Shown piece after piece: positions 1-7,048 of a stretch of 17,686 nucleotides of DNA. Position 1 is the first letter of the stretch. Each line of letters begins with the position of its first letter. The stretch lies in contig CAZOOK010000063.1 in assembly GCA_964581385.1 (NCBI GenBank), positions 1-17,686 on the forward strand. The letters run 5' to 3'. Source of the stretch: CAZOOK01 sp964581385. Lineage in GTDB: Bacteria; Pseudomonadota; Gammaproteobacteria; Nevskiales; Nevskiaceae. The notes below the pieces were generated by a model, which worked only from the letters and a program-made list of their open reading frames with translations, had not been told where the DNA came from and did not search any database. Made by a program: the position numbers and the translations under genes.

Positions 1-543
1 CTTCTGGCGCGCAGTGCCTGCCACTATGCAAATCTTCAGAGCTACGAATGGCCGCGACGCCTGAAGAAGCTAATCTTCGTCGGCACTCCGCACCACGGTG
101 CGCCGCTGGAGCGCGGCGGAAACTGGGTGGATATCATTCTCGGCAGCAATCCGTTTACCGCCCCTTTCGCCCGCCTCGGAAAGATCCGCAGCGCCGCGAT
201 TACCGATCTGCGCCACGGCAACCTGCTCGACGAAGACTGGGAGGGGCGTGATCGCTTCGAGCGCTCAGTGAATCGCCCGCGGCATATTGCTCTGCCCAAA
301 GGCGTGAAGTGCTACGCCATCGCGGCCACCACCGGCAAGCAAGAAGGCGATCTGAGTGATCGGCTTCTAGGTGATGGGATCGTGTACTTGAACAGCGCCT
401 TGGGCCGCCACGAAAGTCCGGCTCTGACATTGCCGTTTCCGGACGCCATGCAATGGGTGGGTTACGGCATGAACCACGTGGACCTGATCAACCGGTCTGA
501 AGTGTACGAAAAAATCAGGCAGTGGCTTGCTGAGGACTCCTGA
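1..543 (+). CDS. PGAP1-like alpha/beta hydrolase (lipase/esterase), C-terminal part
   Basis: The frame is open from the first base of the window, so the start and the expected nucleophile motif (GxSxG) lie upstream; 180 codons are visible. Near the left edge it reads LARSACHYA followed by KKLIFVGTPHHGAP, the strand and loop that follow the nucleophile in PGAP1/DUF676-type serine hydrolases. Close to the end it reads GYGMNHVDLI; the His (codon 475-477) in this GMNH-DL signature is the probable catalytic His. The protein ends EKIRQWLAEDS. Family knowledge: these enzymes cleave ester bonds of lipids or lipid-like substrates; the substrate here cannot be told. A decayed copy of the 3' end of such a gene follows at once. 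Family assignment is fairly sure, the biological role is not. Confidence 0.8.
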   Translation, partial: LLARSACHYANLQSYEWPRRLKKLIFVGTPHHGAPLERGGNWVDIILGSNPFTAPFARLGKIRSAAITDLRHGNLLDEDWEGRDRFERSVNRPRHIALPKGVKCYAIAATTGKQEGDLSDRLLGDGIVYLNSALGRHESPALTLPFPDAMQWVGYGMNHVDLINRSEVYEKIRQWLAEDS

Positions 544-607
544 TCGAGTTTCCAGCTGACAGCGCGGTCGCCCATTCGTTGTGAAGAGCGGGCTTGTACG
601 ACAAATA

Positions 608-728
608 TTTGCTCCTGGTCCTCATCGCTCGCTGGAATTGCACAAATTGGAAACCAAGCGGCGGATGGGTTGCGGTATGAACGATCTCGATTTGATCAAC
701 CGACCTGATATACGAAAATATCGGGTAA
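608..728 (+). pseudogene. Decayed second copy of the hydrolase 3' end
   Basis: About 120 bases after the hydrolase stop the sequence again encodes the family's C-terminal signature: MGCGMNDLDLINRPD, against VGYGMNHVDLINRSE in the intact gene. DNA similarity is plain (shared blocks such as TGATCAACCG). A two-base deletion after the RPD codons shifts the frame; correcting it gives YENIG and a stop (726-728), matching YEKI of the upstream gene. The position of the probable catalytic His is Asp here. No start or upstream half is present, so this is the tail of a degenerate tandem paralogue, not a gene. It may also be read as part of an 81-codon open frame (581-826), which I do not believe is expressed as such. 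Confidence 0.7.
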
Positions 729-818
729 TTTATGTGCAGCACCGTGTGGCGGTGTCGTTAGACGACGACGTTACACGCAGAGCATTTCACACCAGCGCTT
801 CAATGTGGCACCCCGCTA

Positions 819-1547
819 ATGATTGAAACGATACTCCTGACCGCTGCGCGCGTACTCACGTTCAGTAAGGACACCCTCCTGACCAATGCGAGCGGCTTTT
901 TCTTCGAGCGCGATCAACGACTGTTCCTGGTAACGAGTCGGCATGTACTGATCGATCCGGTGAACAAACATTATCCGGATCGGATCGAGATCGAGCTGCA
1001 TGTCAATCCTGATAATCTTGCTCAATCGTCGTCTTTTAGCATTTTGCTGTATCGAAAAGGCCGCGCGGTTTGGCGGCAGGGTATTGATAAGTCCGGCGAA
1101 ATCGATGTGGCGGTGATTCCGATCGACCACGCTGCATTGCCCGGGACCTTGGTTTACCGAGCGTTTACACCTGGACATTTACCCAGCACACTCGATCATG
1201 CACAGGTCGGCACGCCATTGTTGTTGGTGGGGTTTCCACTCGGATTCCACGACACCCTGCATCATATGCCGGTGGCACGCCAGGCGATTGTCGCCTCATC
1301 GTTTGGGCTGCGCTTTAGGGGCGAAGGGTATTTTCTTACGGACGCGCGCACGCACCGGGGCACCAGCGGCGCGCCGGTCGTGATGCGCGCGGACGAGAAG
1401 CTCGTCCTGCAGGGTGATCTGCCTTGGATTCTGCTCGGCGTCCACTCCGCGCGGCTCGACGTTGGCCCGCGTGATTTGAAACTGGACGAGGCCTTGGGGC
1501 TGAACTGCGCCTGGTACACCGATATTCTGCTGACTCTGACGCAATGA
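819..1547 (+). CDS. Trypsin-like serine protease (S1/Trypsin_2 type)
   Basis: A 242-residue protein made of a single chymotrypsin-fold protease domain. The catalytic triad is readable: His42 in LVTSRHVL, Asp96 in EIDVAVIP, and Ser183 in HRGTSGAPV. The ASGFFF stretch before the His is the usual first beta-barrel strand of this family (stress-type and Trypsin_2 proteases). There is no obvious signal peptide, no membrane segment and no PDZ domain, so it is probably cytoplasmic and shorter than HtrA/DegP proteins. The ATG at 819 lies just before the first strand but has no clear ribosome binding site. It follows the hydrolase and its relic on the same strand; a hydrolase-protease pair may share a transcript, but a 275-base gap separates them. 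The substrate is unknown. Confidence 0.8.
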   Translation: MIETILLTAARVLTFSKDTLLTNASGFFFERDQRLFLVTSRHVLIDPVNKHYPDRIEIELHVNPDNLAQSSSFSILLYRKGRAVWRQGIDKSGEIDVAVIPIDHAALPGTLVYRAFTPGHLPSTLDHAQVGTPLLLVGFPLGFHDTLHHMPVARQAIVASSFGLRFRGEGYFLTDARTHRGTSGAPVVMRADEKLVLQGDLPWILLGVHSARLDVGPRDLKLDEALGLNCAWYTDILLTLTQ

Positions 1548-1552
1548 TGATG

Positions 1553-1598
1553 GCGAGTGACTCGAAGAGGCGAGTAGTTTCACTCGCTCACTCTCTTC
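1553..1598 (+). terminator. Nested hairpins after the protease gene (possible terminator)
   Basis: Directly after the protease stop there are overlapping inverted repeats. The best stem pairs GCGAGT (1570-1575) with ACTCGC (1582-1587) around a 6-base loop and can be extended by GAAGAG (1564-1569) with CTCTTC (1593-1598). An alternative stem pairs GCGAGTGA (1553-1560) with TCACTCGC (1580-1587). No run of T follows, so intrinsic termination is uncertain; it separates convergent transcription units (protease + and Anbu -). Confidence 0.35.
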
Positions 1599-1908
1599 AG
1601 GATGCTTTCCTCGACAAATCCGCTCCACCCATTTTCCGACGCAGCATCGCTACATTGGAGTCGGCCGGGACCTGCCACCCGATCTCAGCAATCTCGTATC
1701 GGAGAAGCCGACACTCGTCTATGAGACCACGAAGGAAAGAGGGCCACGATCCTGTGCCTACTTCGATGATCGACAGCCTCAACCCTTCCGTAACGACCCT
1801 GGTACTTGCACTCGCGGCAAAGCGATACCAGACCCAGATCCCCCGGGTCCGGTCGCTGCTTGACGGGCTTCGTACTGGACAGGCCGGTGATGTTGCCCGC
1901 ACCCGACG
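1599..1908. other. Gap between convergent genes, no gene recognised
   Basis: Open frames exist on both strands (for example 1544-1987 on + and 1597-1902 on -), but none has a ribosome binding site, a recognisable motif or a convincing composition, and the + frame runs into the antisense of the Anbu gene. One short + stretch in frame 1 (about 1681-1860) looks mildly protein-like and could be a remnant. I assign no gene. Confidence 0.4.
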
Positions 1909-2631
1909 CTACCACTCGAGCGCCGGCAATTCGTGGAAGACCTTACGCGTGCCAGCGATCCACTCGTTCCTGAGCTTCTCGAAGTAAGGGTCTCCGAAGT
2001 CGAAACGGCGCTTCATCGTGACTTTCAGGCTGTCGCGAGCGTAGCAAAGCAAATCGATTGGCATGCCCACCGAGAGATTACTGAGCATTGTCGAGTCGAA
2101 CGAGACCAATACACACTTGGTCACATCCTCAAGGCTGGCGCTCGGTGTCCCCGCGAGGTCGAGGATCGGCTTGCCGTACTTGGCCTCGCCAGTCTGCAGA
2201 AAGCTGGTGTCGGAGCCTGCTTCGATGAAAGTGCCTTCGGCGTAGATGCGGAAGAGCCGCATGTCCTCCCCGGCGAGCTGACCGCCAAGGATGAAAGAAG
2301 CGTTGAACTTCAGGCCGCCGCCTTCGAGAAAGGGGCCATCGCGACGCTCAATGTCGCGCATCGCGTCGGCCACCAGATTCGCCACATCAAAAATTGAGGT
2401 GACCGTCCAGATGTGGGGCGGCGGGGCGCTGGCGCGTTGGCGCAGTACATTGATCACCGCCTGGGTGCCCGCAAGGCCGCCGGAGCTGAGCAGCACCAGC
2501 ACGCGATCGCCGGCCCTTTCGAACACCGTCATCTTGCAGAACGTTGCGTAGTTATCCACGCCGGCGTGGGTGCGCGAGTCGCTGGCAAAGATCAGCCCTT
2601 CTTCGAGTTTGACGCCGACGCAGTAAGTCAT
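1909..2631 (-). CDS. anbu: Anbu, proteasome-type (HslV-related) protease
   Basis: A 240-residue protein starting MTYCVGVKLEEGLIFASDSR. Removal of Met exposes Thr as the N-terminal nucleophile of the Ntn-hydrolase fold. The supporting residues are present: Asp18 in ASDSR and Lys33 in FCKM, equivalent to Asp17 and Lys33 of proteasome beta subunits once Met is removed. The following VLLSSGGLAGTQ and the length (about 240 residues) fit Anbu, the 'ancestral beta subunit'. Family knowledge: Anbu assembles into open, helical or ring-like oligomers and lies in a conserved cluster with a transglutaminase-like protein, an alpha-E domain protein and a circularly permuted ATP-grasp protein; its natural substrate is not firmly known. 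Here only the transglutaminase lies next to it, 53 bases upstream. The start is fixed by the need for Thr at position 2; no strong ribosome binding site is visible. Confidence 0.92.
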   Translation of the reverse strand: MTYCVGVKLEEGLIFASDSRTHAGVDNYATFCKMTVFERAGDRVLVLLSSGGLAGTQAVINVLRQRASAPPPHIWTVTSIFDVANLVADAMRDIERRDGPFLEGGGLKFNASFILGGQLAGEDMRLFRIYAEGTFIEAGSDTSFLQTGEAKYGKPILDLAGTPSASLEDVTKCVLVSFDSTMLSNLSVGMPIDLLCYARDSLKVTMKRRFDFGDPYFEKLRNEWIAGTRKVFHELPALEW

Positions 2632-2684
2632 GGCAGCAGCTTACGGCTTGGCCTGTGGAGTCGATGCTGCTGGTGTGAAGACAT

Positions 2685-3497
2685 TCAGGCTCCCGCGACT
2701 TCGTCGGTCCAGACCTTGAAGCTCTGGAGTGTAGCTGGGCCGAAGGTGTTGGCTAAGGCGACGTCGCAGGCGTCGCGGCCCCGTGCAACAAGCACACGGC
2801 CGATACGTGGCACGTTGTTGCGGGGATCGAAGGTGTACCAGCGGTCGCCGAGATAGGCCTCGAACCAGGCCGCGAAGTCCATCGGCCCGTAGGGTGGCTC
2901 CGTACCGATATCGCCAAGATAGCCGGTGCAATAGCGCGCCGGTATGTTCATGCAACGGCAGAACGCGATCGCCAAGTGGGCATAATCGCGGCACACGCCG
3001 CGGCCCTCATTGTAGGCCTCCCAAGCGGTGCGTGTTCGCCGGGCGTGCTCGTAGCCGAATTCGATGTGCTGGTGCACGAAATCGCAGATCGTCTGCACGC
3101 GCGCCCAGCCGGTCGAACTCGAGCCGAACCGGCGCCAGGCGATCTCGGAGAGCAGGTCGGTTTCGCAATAGCGGCTGCCGAGAAGGTAACCGAGTGTCGA
3201 TTCCGGCAGGCGCTCGATGGGCGTCTGTGCGACCCAGGGAGCGATGACATCCAGTGCCCCGGTATCGTTGACCAATGCGTCGGTGCTCAGAACGAAGCGG
3301 CCCGGTGGTGCGACGAGGACGCTGCACCAGTTTCCGAACAGATCGCGGTGAGCGGCAATCGGTACAGACGGGTTGGTCACGAGATGATCAGGGCGCACCA
3401 GATCGGACGCACGCGAGTAGTGAATGCTCAACGCCAGGATCATCGGTGTCGGCTGAAAGCATTGGTACCCTATTTCAAAACCCACGCGGATCTGCAT
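2685..3497 (-). CDS. Transglutaminase-like cysteine protease-fold protein, Anbu partner
   Basis: The frame is open from GTG 3575 (296 codons), but homologues begin near the Met at 3497 (MQIRVGFEIGYQC, QPTPMILAL), so I take that start (270 residues); ATG 3569 and GTG 3575 remain possible, and no start has an ideal ribosome binding site. An N-terminal beta-sandwich region is followed by the transglutaminase core, with the catalytic Cys in GRGVCRDYAHLA (residue 195 counted from 3575). The Asp is in WYTFDPRNN. The usual His position reads DFAAWFEAY, with Ala where HAW is typical. The conserved tail RIGRVLVARGRDA is present. Family knowledge: this COG1305-type protein accompanies Anbu in many proteobacteria, where a peptide-tagging or peptide-processing role has been proposed. 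It probably forms an operon with Anbu. Confidence 0.85.
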   Translation of the reverse strand: MQIRVGFEIGYQCFQPTPMILALSIHYSRASDLVRPDHLVTNPSVPIAAHRDLFGNWCSVLVAPPGRFVLSTDALVNDTGALDVIAPWVAQTPIERLPESTLGYLLGSRYCETDLLSEIAWRRFGSSSTGWARVQTICDFVHQHIEFGYEHARRTRTAWEAYNEGRGVCRDYAHLAIAFCRCMNIPARYCTGYLGDIGTEPPYGPMDFAAWFEAYLGDRWYTFDPRNNVPRIGRVLVARGRDACDVALANTFGPATLQSFKVWTDEVAGA

Positions 3498-3611
3498 GGC
3501 GTGCTTCTGCCTTGGTTGCACGGCTGTCACGGCATCGCCCTTTATGGGTGGGCTGGGTTGTTGGTTCATGGTCACCCTGAGTCCAATCCGCTACACGAAG
3601 ATGCCACGAAT

Positions 3612-3625
3612 CACGTCTTAACGTG
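3612..3625. promoter_or_regulatory. Palindrome upstream of the transglutaminase-Anbu operon
   Basis: CACGT (3612-3616) and ACGTG (3621-3625) are exact inverted repeats separated by four bases. The site lies 37 to 115 bases upstream of the possible transglutaminase starts, in the only non-coding stretch there. This is a plausible operator for a dimeric regulator; the regulator is unknown. Confidence 0.35.
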
Positions 3626-3830
3626 GACAATTTACACGCCGCGGGCGTTTGGTATCTGTGCGCCGCCCCGCTTTCCAGGGAGCCGCAAGTCGTCAAATCG
3701 ACGGATCTGGAAGGCGATGGGGTTGTGCGCTGGGAGTCGACGAAGTGGCCCGCGCCAAGGGCACGATTACGTGAACATCGTCTACGATATGAACACCGGT
3801 ACGCTGCTGTGAATCTCCGCAGGTGTAGGC

Positions 3831-3985
3831 GCTGATCTTGGGTATCGAGTAGGGGCGGCCGCGAATCACGAACTTGTTGAGGTGATTATCGGCCCAGCCT
3901 ATGCCGCGCTGGATGACGTCGTGCTGACCCCGCGGAGGTGAATACGAAGCTGATCGGCAGGCACTGGTGGCTCCGTTCATCGTGG
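3831..3985 (-). pseudogene. Relic of a plasmid pRiA4b ORF-3-like protein
   Basis: On the minus strand, inside a 120-codon open frame (4055-3693), residues 45-75 read HDVIQRGIGWADNHLNKFVI followed by RGRPYSIPKI. This is the core signature of the pRiA4b ORF-3 family (LHDVIQ..MGW.DSHLHEF.I.GK.Y). Just upstream, in a different minus frame (about 3985-3950), EPPV and PAD resemble the preceding family motif (EPP-W-R..VPA), so there is at least one frameshift and probably a small deletion. The rest of the open frame does not resemble the family. I read it as a degraded gene. Family knowledge: members are common on plasmids and in accessory regions, and their function is poorly known. Confidence 0.55.
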
Positions 3986-4107
3986 AGCCCCGAATATTGC
4001 CAGAGACCAAGGTCAACTCTCGTTGTGGCGCGCTCTCCAAAAAGTGCATCGCCACAGTGCGTCGGTATGGCGCTATGTCCGCTTGCGCACAGACGCGAAC
4101 ATTGCGG

Positions 4108-4131
4108 ATGGGTAGCTTGAACCCTACCCAT
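4108..4131 (+). promoter_or_regulatory. Perfect hairpin covering the start codon of the Mla permease
   Basis: ATGGGTAG (4108-4115) is exactly complementary to CTACCCAT (4124-4131) across an 8-base loop. The right arm contains the first two bases of the ATG at 4130. No Shine-Dalgarno sequence precedes this ATG or the next in-frame ATG (4136). In mRNA this stem would occlude initiation, so it may act as a translational control element. Confidence 0.45.
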
Positions 4132-5266
4132 GAAAATGCAGTCCGACGAATCTGCAGCCATTTCCCAGCCGGCGCCGTCTGAACTTGTAATGTCGGGGTT
4201 TTGGACGGCGTTTGGATTGCACGGCATGAGTGGACTGATCAACGCCGTACAAGTGTCTTCGGGCAAGGCAGTGATCGCTGATGGTTCGGACATCCGGGCA
4301 CTGGATACAGCTGGTGCGTGGCTGCTGCAAAAGCTGCTGCAGCGGCTGCGCGAGCAAGGCGCTGTAGTCACTTTGCAGGGTCTGCAGCCGAAGTTCCTCA
4401 GGCTGTTGAAGGCGGTTGCGGACGAAGCCACAGCGCTGTCCAAGGCACCGGTGCGCACGCCGAGCCCGCAGCCGAGCGTGCTCGCACGCGTTAGCCGCAC
4501 TATCGATGGCGTGTCGGAGCACATCATCGCGCCGCTCGGCTTTGTGGGCGAAAGTGCAGTGGCGCTGCTGGGATGGATGGCACATCCATCGCGCATCCGC
4601 TGGCGTCCGATTCTGTTCAACATTCGCACTGCCGGTTTTGATGCCTTACCCATTGTCGGACTGCTGTCGTTCCTGCTCGGCATCGTGGTCGCTTACCAGG
4701 GTGCCGACCAGCTCCGACAATACGGCGCCAACGTTTACATCGCAGATCTGGTCGGCTTGTCCATGATGCGCGAGTTCGCGCCGCTGATCACCGCCATCAT
4801 CGTCGCCGGCCGTTCAGGCTCAGCTTACGCGGCGCAGATCGGCACCATGGCAGTGACCGAGGAGATCGACGCGCTGCGCACGCTCGGCATCGCGCCGTTG
4901 GATCTGCTGGTGTTGCCGAAGATCATCGCCATGCTGATCGCGCTGCCGCTGCTCACCGTGTTTGCAGACGTGCTGGGAGTGGTGGGCGGCATGATCATGT
5001 CGCGGGTGCAGTTAGGCGTAGGGTACGGCGAATTTCTCGATCGTCTGGTCAAAGCAGTCGATCTGTCGACCTATCTGGTTGGCGTCGGCAAAGCGCCGAT
5101 GTTCGCCGTCATCATCGTGATGATCGGTTGCTTTCAGGGCTTTCGCACCAAGGGCGGCGCCGATAGCGTCGGCCGCCAGACTACACGCAGCGTCGTGCAA
5201 TCCATTTTTATGGTGATCGTGGCGGACGCTTTGTTTTCCGTCGCGTTTAGTGCGCTGGATATCTGA
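4130..5266 (+). CDS. mlaE: Lipid ABC transporter permease MlaE with N-terminal STAS domain
   Basis: A 378-residue inner-membrane permease. Residues about 20-105 form a STAS-like domain with the conserved LDTAG turn (Thr60), the counterpart of the separate MlaB protein of E. coli. Residues about 130-378 are the MlaE domain: several hydrophobic segments (about 170-190, 215-230, 258-295, 322-335, 355-375) and family motifs REFAPLITAIIVAGRSGSAY and EEIDALRTLGI. Together with MlaF and MlaD it moves phospholipids between inner and outer membrane to keep the outer membrane asymmetric or to supply it. The start is uncertain: ATG 4130 lies in a hairpin, ATG 4136 follows, and neither has a ribosome binding site. 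The ATPase gene begins one base after the stop, so the two are translationally coupled. Confidence 0.93.
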   Translation: MKMQSDESAAISQPAPSELVMSGFWTAFGLHGMSGLINAVQVSSGKAVIADGSDIRALDTAGAWLLQKLLQRLREQGAVVTLQGLQPKFLRLLKAVADEATALSKAPVRTPSPQPSVLARVSRTIDGVSEHIIAPLGFVGESAVALLGWMAHPSRIRWRPILFNIRTAGFDALPIVGLLSFLLGIVVAYQGADQLRQYGANVYIADLVGLSMMREFAPLITAIIVAGRSGSAYAAQIGTMAVTEEIDALRTLGIAPLDLLVLPKIIAMLIALPLLTVFADVLGVVGGMIMSRVQLGVGYGEFLDRLVKAVDLSTYLVGVGKAPMFAVIIVMIGCFQGFRTKGGADSVGRQTTRSVVQSIFMVIVADALFSVAFSALDI

Positions 5267-5267
5267 T

Positions 5268-6101
5268 ATGCCAGGGCAACGATCAAACGGCGAAGCGGTG
5301 ATCGAACTGCACAAAGTGTCCACGCGCTTCGGTAGTCATGTGGTTCATGCCGACCTGGATCTCGAAGTGCGCCGCGCGGAAATTTTCGCTTTGATCGGCG
5401 GCAGCGGTTCCGGCAAATCGACACTGTTGCGCGAAATGATCCTTCTGCAAAAGCCGGACTCCGGCACTATCCGAGTGTTCAGCAACGATCTGCAGACGCT
5501 GAGTGACGAGGCAGCGTTGGTACTGCGCCAGCGCTGCGGCGTGATGTTTCAGCATGGCGGCTTGTTTGGCACACTGACGGTTAAGGAAAACGTTGGTTTG
5601 CCACTGCGCGAACACACTAATCTCGACGACGATTTAATTGACGAAATTGCGTCCTGGAAGCTGGCGCTGGCCGGACTTAACGCCGAAGCGTGGACGCAAT
5701 ATCCAACCGAACTCAGCGGCGGCATGATGAAACGTGCTTCGCTGGCGCGCGCGCTGGCGCTCGATCCGGAACTGCTGTTTCTGGACGAACCCACTGCCGG
5801 TCTCGACCCGCTCAGTGCCGGCGGTGTCGATGAGTTGGTGCGCAAGCTGCGTGACCTGTTTGGTCTGACCATCGTGATGATCACCCACGATCTCGACCTG
5901 CTATGGCAGGCGGCAGATCGTGTTGCCGTGCTGGCCGAAGGAAAAGTGCAGGGCGTCGGCTCCATGGCGGAACTCGCCGGCATGGATAAACCCGCCGTCC
6001 GCCAGTTCTTCGATGGTCCGCGCGGCCGCGCGGCACAACAACAAGGGCAGCGCGAGCTGCAGGCGCGGGCGCCGGTCTCCGCCAGCAAGGAGAAGCCCTA
6101 A
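5268..6101 (+). CDS. mlaF: Lipid ABC transporter ATPase MlaF
   Basis: A 277-residue ABC ATPase. Walker A GGSGSGKST (residues 44-52), Q-loop Gln95, signature LSGGMMKRA (149-157), Walker B LLFLDEP with Glu174, and the His207 switch in ITHD are all intact. The sequence VMFQHGGLFGTLTVKENV is typical of the Mla/Ttg2A branch. An extended C-terminal tail after about residue 250 is low in complexity (Arg/Gln/Ala rich). I choose ATG 5268, directly after the permease stop (5264-5266); an upstream in-frame ATG at 5250 would overlap the permease and adds only six residues. Its TAA stop shares its last base with the proposed initiation codon of the next gene. Confidence 0.95.
   Translation: MPGQRSNGEAVIELHKVSTRFGSHVVHADLDLEVRRAEIFALIGGSGSGKSTLLREMILLQKPDSGTIRVFSNDLQTLSDEAALVLRQRCGVMFQHGGLFGTLTVKENVGLPLREHTNLDDDLIDEIASWKLALAGLNAEAWTQYPTELSGGMMKRASLARALALDPELLFLDEPTAGLDPLSAGGVDELVRKLRDLFGLTIVMITHDLDLLWQAADRVAVLAEGKVQGVGSMAELAGMDKPAVRQFFDGPRGRAAQQQGQRELQARAPVSASKEKP
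6087..6092 (+). promoter_or_regulatory. Shine-Dalgarno sequence that decides the mlaD start
   Basis: A perfect AAGGAG lies inside the end of mlaF. It is 8 bases from the ATC codon at 6101, which is ideal spacing, but 20 bases from the first conventional start, GTG 6113, which is too far. It therefore points to initiation at 6101. Confidence 0.6.
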
Positions 6102-7048
6102 TCGAAACCAAGGTGAACTATCCATTGGTCGGCGCGTTCGTGCTCGTTTTGGGCGCCGTGTTGATGGCGGGTGTGCTGTGGCTTGCTTCGGGCGGCGCCT
6201 GGCAAAAAAAGTTCGATCTATACATGGCGATCGAGGAGGAATCGGTGGCAGGCCTCAATCTGAACGCACCGGTAAAATACAACGGCGTCGCCGTCGGCCG
6301 GGTACAGGATATTCGGCTCGATCCGGCCAATCCGGAGCGCGTGGAGCTGACCTTGGCGATCGAACGCGGCACGCCGATCAAACAGGACACACTTGCAGTG
6401 TTGATGACGCAGGGGCTGACTGGAATCGCCTTTGTCGAACTTAGCGGCGGTGCCCGCAATGCACCGCCGCTCCCTGCTACTACAAAAGCGCCATACCCGG
6501 TGATTCGCACCAAGCCGTCCCTCGGTGCGCGATTGGAGAACGTCCTGACCACGGTGTTGGCAAAGCTCGACCACACCTCAAGCAATATCGACGCTGTGCT
6601 CAGTGATGCCAATCGGGCGGCTTTCGCTAGCACGCTTACCGACATCGCCGCCGTCGCGCATACACTCGCCGCGCGCAAGGACGCTCTGGATGCGGGGATC
6701 ACCAACGCGGCCCTGACTTTCGATCACACCGCGCGTGGGACCGTGCAGCTCGGTCCGGTCATCGATCGCATCGGCCGCAGCGCCGATGCCGTGCAGAAAA
6801 TGGGCGACCAGACAGCACTGGCTAGCAGCAGCGCGGGCAGGGCGTTCGACTCGGTCGAGATCGGCATGCAGCGCTTTAACGCCGAAACTGCGCCGCAGCT
6901 GCAGGATCTGGTTGGCGAACTCAATGATTTATCTATTTCACTGCGACGACTGAGTCAGCAGACCGAACGTAATCCTTCCGGTTTTCTGTTGGGTCGAAGC
7001 CCGGTACCCGACGGGCCGGGCGAAGCTGCGGCGCGGGCAGCGCCATGA
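6101..7048 (+). CDS. mlaD: MlaD-type MCE-domain protein of the lipid transporter
   Basis: An MCE (mammalian cell entry) protein: an N-terminal membrane anchor (VGAFVLVLGAVLMAGVLWLA), then the MCE domain from about YMAIEEESVAGL to GLTGIAFVELSGG (with VKYNGVAVGRV), then a long helical region to the Pro/Ala-rich end. It is anchored in the inner membrane, forms hexamers in homologues, and carries lipid through the periplasm. Start: the family N-terminus is M-E-T-K/R-V-x-Y, and the codons from 6101 are ATC GAA ACC AAG GTG AAC TAT, so the protein matches the family exactly if ATC at 6101 serves as start; a standard caller would start at GTG 6113, four residues later and without a usable ribosome binding site. 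The stop overlaps the ATG of the next gene (ATGA). ATC may be real or a base error for ATG. Confidence 0.9.
   Translation: METKVNYPLVGAFVLVLGAVLMAGVLWLASGGAWQKKFDLYMAIEEESVAGLNLNAPVKYNGVAVGRVQDIRLDPANPERVELTLAIERGTPIKQDTLAVLMTQGLTGIAFVELSGGARNAPPLPATTKAPYPVIRTKPSLGARLENVLTTVLAKLDHTSSNIDAVLSDANRAAFASTLTDIAAVAHTLAARKDALDAGITNAALTFDHTARGTVQLGPVIDRIGRSADAVQKMGDQTALASSSAGRAFDSVEIGMQRFNAETAPQLQDLVGELNDLSISLRRLSQQTERNPSGFLLGRSPVPDGPGEAAARAAP

Noticed and set aside
1544..1987. 147-codon plus-strand open frame overlapping the protease stop by ATGA
   Set aside because: The overlap looks like coupling, but the sequence has no motif, starts within a hairpin region and runs into the antisense of the Anbu gene.
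2976..3812. 278-codon plus-strand open frame
   Set aside because: Shadow of the transglutaminase gene, which has clear catalytic motifs on the minus strand.
3886..4683. 265-codon minus-strand open frame
   Set aside because: Antisense shadow of the STAS-MlaE gene.
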